Below, piece by piece: positions 16,107 to 24,747 of a stretch of DNA of 64,000 bases. The stretch is from Planctomycetota bacterium (GTDB taxonomy: Bacteria > Planctomycetota > UBA1135 > GCA-002686595). The translations under genes were made by a program, and so were the position numbers. How positions within the stretch are numbered: the first letter of the stretch is position 1; each line of letters opens with the position of its first letter. The notes beneath the pieces were generated by a model, which saw only the letters and a list, made by a program, of their open reading frames with translations, had not been told where the DNA came from and ran no database searches. The stretch covers positions 62,001 through 126,000 of the forward strand of contig JAIOPM010000043.1 of the NCBI GenBank assembly GCA_021413885.1. Direction: 5' to 3'.

Positions 16107-17414
16107 ATGCCCTCACTGAGTGTTTTTGGTGCCCAGTGGGGTGACGAGGGCAAGGGCAAGATCATCGACCTGCTCGCGCGCGAAGCCGATGTCGTCGTGC
16201 GCTATCAGGGCGGCGCGAACGCGGGCCACACGGTGGTCGTCGCCGGCGTGAAGTACGTGATGCACCTGATCCCGTCCGGGATCCTGCACCGCGACAAGCT
16301 CAACGTGATCGGCAACGGGGTCGCGCTCGATCCGCTCGCGCTGTTCGCGGAGATCGACGAGCTCGGGAGCCGCGGCGTCGTGATCGACGGCTCGAACCTG
16401 CGCCTTTCGTCCGGCGCGCACGTGATCTTCGAACACCACCGGCGCATCGACCTCGCGGCGGAGCGTTGGCGCGGCGTCGGCCGCATCGGCACCACCGGCC
16501 GCGGCATCGGTCCGTGCTACGCCGACAAGGCGGCGCGCACCGGCTTGCGCATCGCGGACCTGCTCGAGCCCGAGCGTTGTCGCGCGCGCCTCACCGCCGC
16601 GCTCGCCGAGAAGAACGCGCACCTGCGCGACGTCCACGGCGAGGCGCCGCTCGACCTCGATCAACAGCTCTCGCGCTACATGGCGCTCGCCGAGCGCCTC
16701 GCGCCGTTCGTCGGCGACACCGGCGCGGAAGTTCGCGCGGCGTACCGCGCGGGCAAGATGGTGCTCTTCGAGGGCGCGCAAGGCGCGATGCTCGATCTCG
16801 ATCACGGCACGTATCCGTACGTGACGTCGTCGAGCACCGGCACCAACGGCATCCCGTCCGGCGCGGCGTTCCCCGCGCGTTGGATCGAGCGCGTGGTCGG
16901 CATCGCGAAGGCGTATTGCACGCGTGTCGGCGAAGGTCCGTTCCCGACCGAGGACTCCGGGCCCGAAGGCGATCGCATCCGCGAGCAAGGGCGCGAGTAC
17001 GGCGCGACCACCGGCCGTCCTCGGCGTTGCGGTTGGTTCGACGCGCCGCAGATGCGGTACACGCTCGAGCTCAGCGGCGCCGACGGTTGGGTGATGACGA
17101 ACCTCGACGTGCTCTCCGGTTTCCCGCGCATCAAGGTCGGTGTCGGCTATCGCCTCGGCGCGAAGCGTTTCGCCGAATGGCCGGCGTCGCTCGCGTCGTT
17201 CGAGGGCCTCGAGGTCGAGTACGAAGAGCTCCCCGGCTGGAACGACGACCTGACCGCGGTGCGCGAATACGGCGACCTGCCGGCCGCGGCGCGCGCGTAC
17301 GTCGAGTGGGTCGAGGCGCGCGTCGGCGTTCCGATCGTGATGCTCTCGGTCGGGCCGCAGCGCGATCAGATCATCCCGCGTCGCGACGCACCGCTCGTCC
17401 ACTCGAGCGTCTGA
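16107..17414 (+). CDS. purA: Adenylosuccinate synthetase
   Basis: Cytoplasmic enzyme of AMP synthesis: IMP + Asp + GTP to adenylosuccinate. 435 residues, normal length. Signatures: N-terminal 'GAQWGDEGKGKIID' (phosphate-binding and catalytic Asp), 'NAGHTVV', 'GTTGRGIGPCYADK', 'FEGAQGAMLDLDHGTYP', and the C-terminal 'GPQRDQII' guanine-binding region. ATG 16107 is chosen because the family starts directly at this motif; an upstream in-frame start at 16038 overlaps the promoter. It starts a tightly packed run with uppS (2 nt gap) and cdsA (24 nt gap). Confidence 0.98.
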   Translation: MPSLSVFGAQWGDEGKGKIIDLLAREADVVVRYQGGANAGHTVVVAGVKYVMHLIPSGILHRDKLNVIGNGVALDPLALFAEIDELGSRGVVIDGSNLRLSSGAHVIFEHHRRIDLAAERWRGVGRIGTTGRGIGPCYADKAARTGLRIADLLEPERCRARLTAALAEKNAHLRDVHGEAPLDLDQQLSRYMALAERLAPFVGDTGAEVRAAYRAGKMVLFEGAQGAMLDLDHGTYPYVTSSSTGTNGIPSGAAFPARWIERVVGIAKAYCTRVGEGPFPTEDSGPEGDRIREQGREYGATTGRPRRCGWFDAPQMRYTLELSGADGWVMTNLDVLSGFPRIKVGVGYRLGAKRFAEWPASLASFEGLEVEYEELPGWNDDLTAVREYGDLPAAARAYVEWVEARVGVPIVMLSVGPQRDQIIPRRDAPLVHSSV

Positions 17415-17416
17415 AC

Positions 17417-18199
17417 ATGGCCACTCGTCCGATCGCGCGCCCGGATTTCGGCGGCTCGTTCCCCGAGCACATCGCGATCATCATGGACGGCAACGGGCGT
17501 TGGGCCGAGCAACAGGGCTTGCGCCGCGTGCTCGGTCACCGCGAAGGCATCAACTCGGTGCGCGAGATCACCACCGAGTGCGCGCGGATGGGCGTCAAGT
17601 CGCTGACGCTCTACGCGTTCTCGGTCGAGAACTGGAAGCGCCCGCGGATGGAGGTGCGCTACCTGATGCGCCTCTTGCGCCAGTTCCTGGTCGGCGAGCG
17701 CGGCACGCTGATGGACAACGGCGTCCGGCTGCGCGCGATCGGCAGGCTCGACACGTTGCCCGAGCTCGCGATGCGCGAGTTGCGCGCGACCGAGAACATG
17801 ACGGCGAAGAACGACGGCATGTTGTTGCGCCTCGCGTTGTCGTACGGCTCGCGCGCCGAACTCGCCGACGCGTTGCGCGCCGCGGTGCGCGACGTGCAAG
17901 CGGGCCGCCTCGATCCCGACACGATCGACGACGAGACGTTGCGGCGCTACCTCTACGATCCGCGCACGCCGGATCCCGATCTCCTGATCCGCACGGCGGG
18001 GGAGAAGCGCATCTCCAACTTCCTCCTGTGGCAGATCTCGTACTCCGAGATCTACGTCGCGGATGAGTGCTGGCCGCAGTTCCGCAAGGCGCAGTTGCTC
18101 GCCGCGATCGCCGACTACGCGCGCCGCGTGCGCAAGTACGGCGGCCTGGTCGCCGACGTCGCGCCCGAGCCCCCGCGCCGTCGCGGCATGGAAGCCTGA
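17417..18199 (+). CDS. uppS: Undecaprenyl diphosphate synthase
   Basis: cis-Prenyltransferase that builds the C55 lipid carrier for peptidoglycan and LPS sugars. 260 residues. The signature 'HIAIIMDGNGRWAEQQG' holds the catalytic Asp; 'LYAFSVENWKRP' and 'DLLIRTAGEKRISNFLLWQ' are the other conserved substrate-binding blocks. ATG 17417 starts 2 nt after the purA stop. uppS followed by cdsA is a widespread gene order, which supports both assignments. The C-terminus carries a short Pro/Arg tail beyond the usual end. Confidence 0.97.
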   Translation: MATRPIARPDFGGSFPEHIAIIMDGNGRWAEQQGLRRVLGHREGINSVREITTECARMGVKSLTLYAFSVENWKRPRMEVRYLMRLLRQFLVGERGTLMDNGVRLRAIGRLDTLPELAMRELRATENMTAKNDGMLLRLALSYGSRAELADALRAAVRDVQAGRLDPDTIDDETLRRYLYDPRTPDPDLLIRTAGEKRISNFLLWQISYSEIYVADECWPQFRKAQLLAAIADYARRVRKYGGLVADVAPEPPRRRGMEA

Positions 18200-18223
18200 G
18201 CGTCCGCTTCGGTCGTCAAACGC

Positions 18224-19285
18224 ATGGAGACTTCGAAGCGCGCGAAGATCGTGAAGCGCACGTGGGTCGGCGGTTCGATCGCCGCGACGTTGACGGGCAC
18301 GCTGTGGGTCGCGCACGCGATCGGCAACGGTTGGCCGATCCTGATCGCCGGCGCTGCGATCGTGCTGGTCTGCGTGTTCGAGCTCGGGCGCATGGGCAAG
18401 CTCGCGAACCGCGACCTCTCTTGGGTGCTCGCACCCGCCGCGCTCGCGGTGATCTTGTCGACCGCCGACGCGACGCGCGCGTTCCACGGCGACAGCGTCG
18501 CCGACCATCTGCGCGCCGACGGCTACTTGCGCGGCACGCTCGCGTCCGAATACCTGTGGGCCGTCGTCGTCGCGGCGATCGCGCACGGCATCTTCGCGAC
18601 GTTGCGGCCGCTCGCGCGTTGGCGGCCGTGGTTGCAGATCGCGATCCTCGGGCTCGCGGGCTTCTGGCTGTGGCGTCTCTTCGATCGGCCGAACTCGCCG
18701 CCGGAGACGCAGTACCTCGTATTCGCCGCCGCCGGATTGGTCGCGTTGCGTTCGCTCGCGCGAGGCGGCTACTGGCGCACCGATTTCCTGATCGCGGCGG
18801 GACTCGCGGCGTGGGCGATCGTGCCGTTGCCGGCGATGACCAAGGTGTGGCAACTCTTCGGCGAGCGCGGGCTGATCGCGCTCGTGTTGCTCTCGAAGAT
18901 CGGCGACATCATGGGCTACTACGCGGGCAGCGCGTTCGGCAAACACCACCCCTTCAAGTCGATCAGCCCCGGCAAGACCACCGAGGGCTGCGTCGCGTCC
19001 CTGCTCGCCGGAACCGCCGCGGGAGTCGCGGTGGTCGCGACCGGATTGCTCCCGAGCACGTCCCTCGGCCTCGCGGGCGGCGCGCTCGCCGGCGCGGTGA
19101 TCAACGTCGCGGCGCAGGCCGGCGATCTCTTCGAGAGCTGGGTCAAGCGCCGCGCGGGCGTGAAGGACGCGAGCACCTGGTTCGGTCCGTCGGGCGGCAT
19201 GCTCGATCTCGTCGACAGCCTGCTGTTCTCCGTGCCGGTCGCGCTCTGGGTGTGGCCGCACGTTTTCGACCTCGCGCGGGTTTGA
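18224..19285 (+). CDS. cdsA: Phosphatidate cytidylyltransferase (CDP-diglyceride synthase)
   Basis: Integral membrane enzyme making CDP-diacylglycerol from phosphatidate and CTP, the branch point of phospholipid synthesis. 353 residues with about eight hydrophobic segments. The C-terminal family signature is present in slightly divergent form: 'SWVKRRAGVKDASTWFGP' then 'SGGMLDLVDS', where S-G-G replaces the common H-G-G and L-V-D the common R-x-D. 'GDIMGYYAGSAFGK' and 'SPGKTTEG' are also typical. It follows uppS by 24 nt. Confidence 0.93.
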   Translation: METSKRAKIVKRTWVGGSIAATLTGTLWVAHAIGNGWPILIAGAAIVLVCVFELGRMGKLANRDLSWVLAPAALAVILSTADATRAFHGDSVADHLRADGYLRGTLASEYLWAVVVAAIAHGIFATLRPLARWRPWLQIAILGLAGFWLWRLFDRPNSPPETQYLVFAAAGLVALRSLARGGYWRTDFLIAAGLAAWAIVPLPAMTKVWQLFGERGLIALVLLSKIGDIMGYYAGSAFGKHHPFKSISPGKTTEGCVASLLAGTAAGVAVVATGLLPSTSLGLAGGALAGAVINVAAQAGDLFESWVKRRAGVKDASTWFGPSGGMLDLVDSLLFSVPVALWVWPHVFDLARV

Positions 19286-19358
19286 CAGATCGCCTCCTAA
19301 GCGAGCATCGTTAGTCGCACACGACCGACAGACCACGCACGAGCCCCGACCTACACCG

Positions 19359-20387
19359 TTGATCGAAGTCACGATTCCGCTGAAGAGTCACGAGGAAGCG
19401 ATCCTCGTCCTGGGGCCCTACGATCGTCACGCGAAGTTGCTCGAGCAGGCGCTCGCGATCGAGATCTACACGAAGAACGGCAACCTGCGTCTGCGCGGCG
19501 ACGATCACAACGTCGTCGAGGCGCAACGGCGCGTCGAGCATTTGCTGGGCAAGATGCGCAAGGGCCGCGACATCGACGCGCGCGACGCGGAAGGCATCCT
19601 GCTCGGTACGTCGGCGCCCGCGGCCGCGCCGAGCGGCGAACGCTCGAACGGCGGCCCCGCGACGTCGAACACGCACACCGCGGCGCCGAAGGCCGCGCGC
19701 GCGCCGCGCACCGGTCCGATCGTCGTGCGTCCGTTCGAAGGTCGCACCGAGCACCAACGTCGTTACCTCGAGACGATCCAGAAGCGTTCGTTGACGTTCG
19801 GCATCGGCACCGCGGGAACGGGCAAGACGTTCTTGGCGGTCGCATCGGCGGTGCGCGCGTTGCGCGCGGGCGAGGTCAAGCGTCTGGTCGTCACGCGCCC
19901 GGTCGTCGAGGCCGGCGAGCACCTCGGCTTCCTCCCCGGCGACCTCCAGGCGAAGCTCGACCCCTACATGCGTCCGGTATACGACGCGCTCTCCGAGCTG
20001 ATCGACTTCGAGGACGTGCCGCGCCTCGAAGAACAGAACGTGCTCGAGATCGCGCCGCTCGCGTACATGCGCGGTCGCACGCTCGCCCATTCCTTCGTGA
20101 TCCTCGACGAAGGCCAGAACACGACCGTGCCGCAGATGCGGATGTTCCTGACGCGGCTCGGCGAGGGTTCGCGGATGGTGGTCACCGGCGATCCGACGCA
20201 GAGCGACCTGCCGCGCGGCACGCGCAGCGGCTTGCTCGACGCCGTCACGCGCCTGCAGGGCTTCGCGGACATCGGCGTGGTCGAGTTCGACCCGCGCGAC
20301 ATCCAACGTCATCCCTTGGTCGAACAGATCGTGCGCGCCTACGAGGCGCCGACGCGCGTTGGCAACACGCCGGACGAGAACGTCTAG
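19359..20387 (+). CDS. phoH: PhoH-family ATPase
   Basis: 342 residues. N-terminal KH-like segment (about 1-75), then an Ala/Pro-rich linker (about 80-125), then the PhoH P-loop domain with Walker A 'GTAGTGKT' and the Walker B-like 'VILDEGQNTT'; 'VVTGDPTQSDLP' is the conserved helicase-like motif. PhoH proteins bind ATP and are linked to RNA metabolism. Start TTG 19359 is used because it opens the KH-like domain and no ATG or GTG fits; there is no clear Shine-Dalgarno. The end overlaps the likely ybeY start by 29 nt, and phoH-ybeY is a common pair. Confidence 0.94.
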   Translation: MIEVTIPLKSHEEAILVLGPYDRHAKLLEQALAIEIYTKNGNLRLRGDDHNVVEAQRRVEHLLGKMRKGRDIDARDAEGILLGTSAPAAAPSGERSNGGPATSNTHTAAPKAARAPRTGPIVVRPFEGRTEHQRRYLETIQKRSLTFGIGTAGTGKTFLAVASAVRALRAGEVKRLVVTRPVVEAGEHLGFLPGDLQAKLDPYMRPVYDALSELIDFEDVPRLEEQNVLEIAPLAYMRGRTLAHSFVILDEGQNTTVPQMRMFLTRLGEGSRMVVTGDPTQSDLPRGTRSGLLDAVTRLQGFADIGVVEFDPRDIQRHPLVEQIVRAYEAPTRVGNTPDENV

Positions 20388-20850
20388 GTCGCCCAGGTCG
20401 TCCTCGGCGCGCGTCGACGTCGCGTGGCGCGTGCGCGCGCGGCCGTTGAGCGACGCGGGCGTGCGCCGCGTGGTGCGCGCCGCGGCGTCGGCCGGGCGGC
20501 GGGGGAGCGCCTCGTGGTCGATCGTGTTCGTCTCCGATCGCGAGCTGGCGCGCATGCACGGCCGTTGGCTCGACGATGCGTCGCCGACCGACGTGATCAC
20601 GTTCGACCTCGGCGACGAGCTCGCTGGGCCGGCGGGGGAGCTGTACGTCAGCGTCGAACGCGCACGGAAGGTTGCCGCGGCGAACGGCGGGTCGGCGGCG
20701 CGGGAGCTCGCGCTCTACCTCGTCCACGGCGTCCTGCATCTCTGCGGTCACGACGACCATCGTCCGCGCGAACGATTGCGCATGCGTCGAGCGGAGCGAC
20801 GCGTGCTCGCGAGCCTCGGCTTCGCGCCCGAAGGCGAACTCGATTTCTGA
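20359..20850 (+). CDS. ybeY: Endoribonuclease YbeY (rRNA maturation factor)
   Basis: Zinc-dependent RNase needed for 16S rRNA 3'-end maturation and ribosome quality control. The diagnostic His motif is 'HGVLHLCGHDDH' (about 122-133), preceded by 'SPTDVITFDLGDE'. 163 residues from the TTG at 20359, which overlaps phoH by 29 nt; a GTG at 20431 would remove the first beta strand, so the earlier start is preferred, though its Ser/Arg/Thr-rich first 15 residues are uncertain. The phoH-ybeY order is widely conserved. Confidence 0.92.
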   Translation: MATRRTRTSRSPRSSSARVDVAWRVRARPLSDAGVRRVVRAAASAGRRGSASWSIVFVSDRELARMHGRWLDDASPTDVITFDLGDELAGPAGELYVSVERARKVAAANGGSAARELALYLVHGVLHLCGHDDHRPRERLRMRRAERRVLASLGFAPEGELDF

Positions 20851-21079
20851 CCTCGCGAGTCGACGCGCGTCGCTCGTCGACGAACGTTCGCGCGACCTCG
20901 GCGCGACGACGATCGCGCGGGTAGGGGCTTGATCCACGCGCGGGAATCCGTATGCCAAGAGCGTGTTCGAGCTCGCGTCTGCGTGAGTTCGACGCCCGAG
21001 AAGCCGTGTACGACCCCCGAAGAACGATCGAGCCTCGCCGACGCGCCGTCGCGTCCGGCCGGGTGCGTTCGTCCTGACC

Positions 21080-21895
21080 ATGACGCCCGTCGCGAAGGAC
21101 GCACGCGGTCGGACGACGCAGGACGGGAAGCCGTCGGATCGGGATGGAGCGCGCCGAGTGCGCACGCTCTGGCGCGTCTACGCGCGGTCGCCGGGTGATC
21201 AACCTCGCAATCGCCTGGTCGAGCATTACCAGTCTTTCGTGCGCGAACTCGTGCGGCGTTTCGGTGCGCGCCTTCCGCGCAGCGTCGACCGCGGCGACCT
21301 CGAGACCGCCGCGAACGTCGGCCTGATGGCGGCGATCGAGAGCTTCGACGACACGCGCGGTGTGCGCTTCGAGTCGTACTGCGAGCTGCGCGTGCGCGGC
21401 GCGTTGCTCGACGAATTGCGCACGCAGGATTGGTTGCCGCGACCGTGGCGCTCGCGCATCGAACGACACAAGCGCGTCTCCGAAGAGCTGCGCGCTGCGT
21501 TGGGTCGCGAGCCGACCGACGACGAGATCGCGCGCGGGATGGGGCTCGAAGTCTCCGAGTATCGCCAGTTTTTTTCGACCGGCGTTCCGGGACAACCGAG
21601 CGGCTCGGGCGGCGACTCCGACTCGCACGACGAAGAGGGCTACGGCCTCGAGGTCGTCGCGGACACTCACGGCGATGCGCCGGGGGACAAGCTCTCGCGC
21701 GAGGAGCTGCTGCGCTTGGTCGCGCAGAAGCTGTCGGACCAGGAGTACCGGATCGTCTACCTGCGTTATTGGGAGGAGCTCCCGATGCGCGAGATCGGTC
21801 AGCTCGAAGGCCTCTCGGAATCGCGGGTCTGCAAGATCCATCAGCGGCTGATCGAGCGTCTCAAGGACCGCTTGCGCGCCAACGTGATCGAGTAG
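21080..21895 (+). CDS. Sigma-70-family factor of FliA/WhiG type
   Basis: 271 residues. Region 2 is clear: 'DRGDLETAANVGLMAAIESF', then 'RGVRFESYCELRVRGALLDE' and 'LRTQDWLPR', a run characteristic of sigma-28 (motility/sporulation) factors. A region 3 segment ('LGREPTDDEIARGMGL') follows; a Gly/Ser/Asp-rich loop separates it from region 4 ('ELPMREIGQLEGLSESRVC' with 'KIHQRLIERLKDRL'), the -35-binding helix-turn-helix. It would redirect RNA polymerase to motility or surface-appendage genes; no flagellar genes are in this window. ATG 21080 is supported by the start of conserved sequence soon after. The gene ends at a terminator that a minus-strand riboswitch transcript also uses. Confidence 0.93.
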   Translation: MTPVAKDARGRTTQDGKPSDRDGARRVRTLWRVYARSPGDQPRNRLVEHYQSFVRELVRRFGARLPRSVDRGDLETAANVGLMAAIESFDDTRGVRFESYCELRVRGALLDELRTQDWLPRPWRSRIERHKRVSEELRAALGREPTDDEIARGMGLEVSEYRQFFSTGVPGQPSGSGGDSDSHDEEGYGLEVVADTHGDAPGDKLSREELLRLVAQKLSDQEYRIVYLRYWEELPMREIGQLEGLSESRVCKIHQRLIERLKDRLRANVIE

Positions 21896-21901
21896 AAAAG
21901 A

Positions 21902-21934
21902 GCGAGGGCCCGAAGCGCGGCTTCAGGCCCTCGC
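21902..21934. terminator. Bidirectional terminator
   Basis: GCGAGGGCC (21902-21910) pairs perfectly with GGCCCTCGC (21926-21934); the inner GAAGC/GCTTC extends the stem after one mismatch, with a GCG loop. On the plus strand the tail is AAGTTTCC. On the minus strand the stem is followed by TCTTTTCT, a better U-tract, so it is at least as good a terminator for the minus-strand transcript from 22536-22563 as for the sigma gene. Confidence 0.8.
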
Positions 21935-22430
21935 AAGTTTCCGTCGAGGCGGATCGCTACCCGGTCCTTGCGAACCGAGCATTCCCCGTTGCGACCGCCG
22001 CGGCACGAGGCCGCGCGACGGAAAGCGCCGACGACGAAGAGTGTCCCCACACCCTCGCCGCAGGCACGCCTCCTTCTGCAGCGCGAGCACGTCCCGTCCC
22101 CACAGAACGTGACCCGCGCCACCTCCCCCTCCGCGAACGCGCCGGAGTCCCCAGCCGACGCGCCCGTACGTGTTGATCGTCGACGAGGCGTTGCGAGCGA
22201 GCCCCACGCCCGATGGCACCGACGTCTCGACCGCTGGGGCGGGCGACGTGCGTGGCGCGATCCGGGGTGTCCGAGGTGTGCGGCATGGTGAGGCTTCGCT
22301 CGAGTCCATGCCGCTCCGGAGGCGCCGAGCGAGAAGGCCGCGAGCTCGAGTGCTCGCGTTCACCGCGCTAGGGGTCCCGAAGCGGGGCATGGCCCCGTCT
22401 GCCCCTCGGATGGCCTCCCGGATGGGAGCG
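21935..22430 (-). ncRNA. Body of a riboswitch-led transcript with no recognised gene
   Basis: This stretch lies between the GEMM-I aptamer and the terminator on the minus strand. No frame on either strand gives a convincing protein: the longest minus frame (22390-21923, 155 codons, ATG at 22390) is Arg/Pro/Ser-rich, with none of the codon bias of neighbouring genes and no recognisable domain, and it runs into the terminator stem. A small hairpin CTCCC-4 nt-GGGAG lies directly after the aptamer (22415-22428). The region is rich in local inverted repeats such as GGGGC/GCCCC near 22385-22405. It may be a non-coding RNA, a long expression platform or a gene for a fast-evolving small protein. Existence of the transcript is inferred from promoter, aptamer and terminator. 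Confidence 0.4.
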
Positions 22431-22515
22431 ACGACTTTCGGCGGTCCGGCCGTCCCCGGTTTCCCGTGGACCCGTGACTTTGCGCCCCCGCCTCGCGACG
22501 GGTTTGCCTGGTCGT
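22431..22515 (-). promoter_or_regulatory. Cyclic-di-GMP-I (GEMM-I) riboswitch aptamer
   Basis: Read on the minus strand, the element has the ordered features of GEMM-I: P1 arms ACGAC (22515-22511) and GTCGT (22435-22431); the conserved GGCAAACC (22508-22501); a 6-bp hairpin CCCGTC/GGCGGG closed by a GCGA (GNRA) tetraloop (22502-22487, loop 22496-22493); the conserved GCGCAAAG block (22485-22478); the ACGGGTC segment; and a 3' part GGCCGGACCGCCGAA matching the end of the consensus. Total 85 nt, normal for the class. Such RNAs bind cyclic di-GMP and control downstream expression. No downstream gene is recognisable. Recognised by eye, not by covariance model. Confidence 0.85.
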
Positions 22516-22535
22516 GTCATCGTTCGGAGCCCCAC

Positions 22536-22563
22536 AGGATACTTCGAAATCGCATTCGGGCAA
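22536..22563 (-). promoter_or_regulatory. Promoter for the riboswitch transcript
   Basis: On the minus strand, TTGCCC (22563-22558) and TATCCT (22541-22536) are separated by 16 nt. Predicted start is near 22529, just upstream of aptamer P1 at 22515, the expected geometry for a riboswitch leader. Confidence 0.6.
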
Positions 22564-22618
22564 ATCGGCGGGCTCGTCGGGCGTGGTGAGCGATCTAGAC
22601 ACCAGCACAAGTCTTGGA

Positions 22619-22648
22619 TGGACAGTTGGTTGCAGCCGCGACTACACT
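22619..22648 (+). promoter_or_regulatory. Promoter for the IscU-like gene
   Basis: TGGACA (22619-22624) and TACACT (22643-22648) with 18 nt between; start predicted near 22655, 12 nt before the ATG at 22667. It is divergent from the riboswitch promoter 56 nt away. Confidence 0.45.
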
Positions 22649-22666
22649 CCGATCGGCGCGCGGATC

Positions 22667-23044
22667 ATGGCTCGACTTCCCACCCTGCTGCTGCAGCATT
22701 TTCGCGCTCCGCTCCATTGCCGACCCGTGACGGGCGCGGACGGAGTCGGATCCGGCGCCAACGCGGCGTGCGGCGACGCGATCGAGGCGGGGGTCTGGTG
22801 TTCGGACGGTCTCGTTCGCGAGGTGGCATGGTCGGGCCGAGGCTGCGGGGCGGCGATCGCGTGCGCATCGCTTGCCGCGGAGCGACTGTACGGTCGCGCT
22901 CTCGCCGAAGCGCGCGCCTTCGACCTCGCCGCCGCGGTCGAGGACCTGGGCGGATTGGGCCCGCACCAACGTCACGCGGTGCAACTCGTTGCTCGCGCGT
23001 TCGCGGCAGCCCTTTCGAATGCGGCCGATTCGTGCCAAAGTTAG
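22667..23044 (+). CDS. IscU/NifU-like Fe-S scaffold protein, divergent
   Basis: 125 residues. The protein follows the IscU/NifU N-domain pattern: N-terminal 'LLLQHFRAPLHCRPV', then 'AACGDAIEAGVW' (Cys35 and Asp37, matching the first cluster ligand C-G-D), then 'GRGCGAAIACASLAAE' (Cys60, second ligand). The third ligand Cys, expected near residue 105 in 'KCA'-like context, is absent ('GLGPHQRHAVQLVARAF'). Extra Cys at 18, 45 and 66 might substitute. No cysteine desulfurase lies nearby. It may be an Fe-S or metal-handling relative rather than a working general scaffold. ATG 22667 is chosen because conserved sequence begins here and the promoter ends 19 nt upstream; the frame is open further upstream without protein-like sequence. 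Confidence 0.75.
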   Translation: MARLPTLLLQHFRAPLHCRPVTGADGVGSGANAACGDAIEAGVWCSDGLVREVAWSGRGCGAAIACASLAAERLYGRALAEARAFDLAAAVEDLGGLGPHQRHAVQLVARAFAAALSNAADSCQS

Positions 23045-23089
23045 CCGGCCGCGCGCCGGGATGGGCACGGCTTGCACAGAAGGCACCCC

Positions 23090-24745
<1,656 letters not shown>

Positions 24746-24747
24746 TC

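Noticed and set aside
22170..22589. 139-codon plus-strand frame opposite the riboswitch
   Set aside because: Arg/Pro/Ser-rich without local codon bias, covers the aptamer on the other strand, no domain or ribosome-binding site.
23061..23078. Sigma-54-like -24/-12 promoter (GGGCAC ... TTGCA) before the GAF activator gene
   Set aside because: The GG and GC dinucleotides are one base too close (9 nt instead of 10 between them), which abolishes known sigma-54 promoters.
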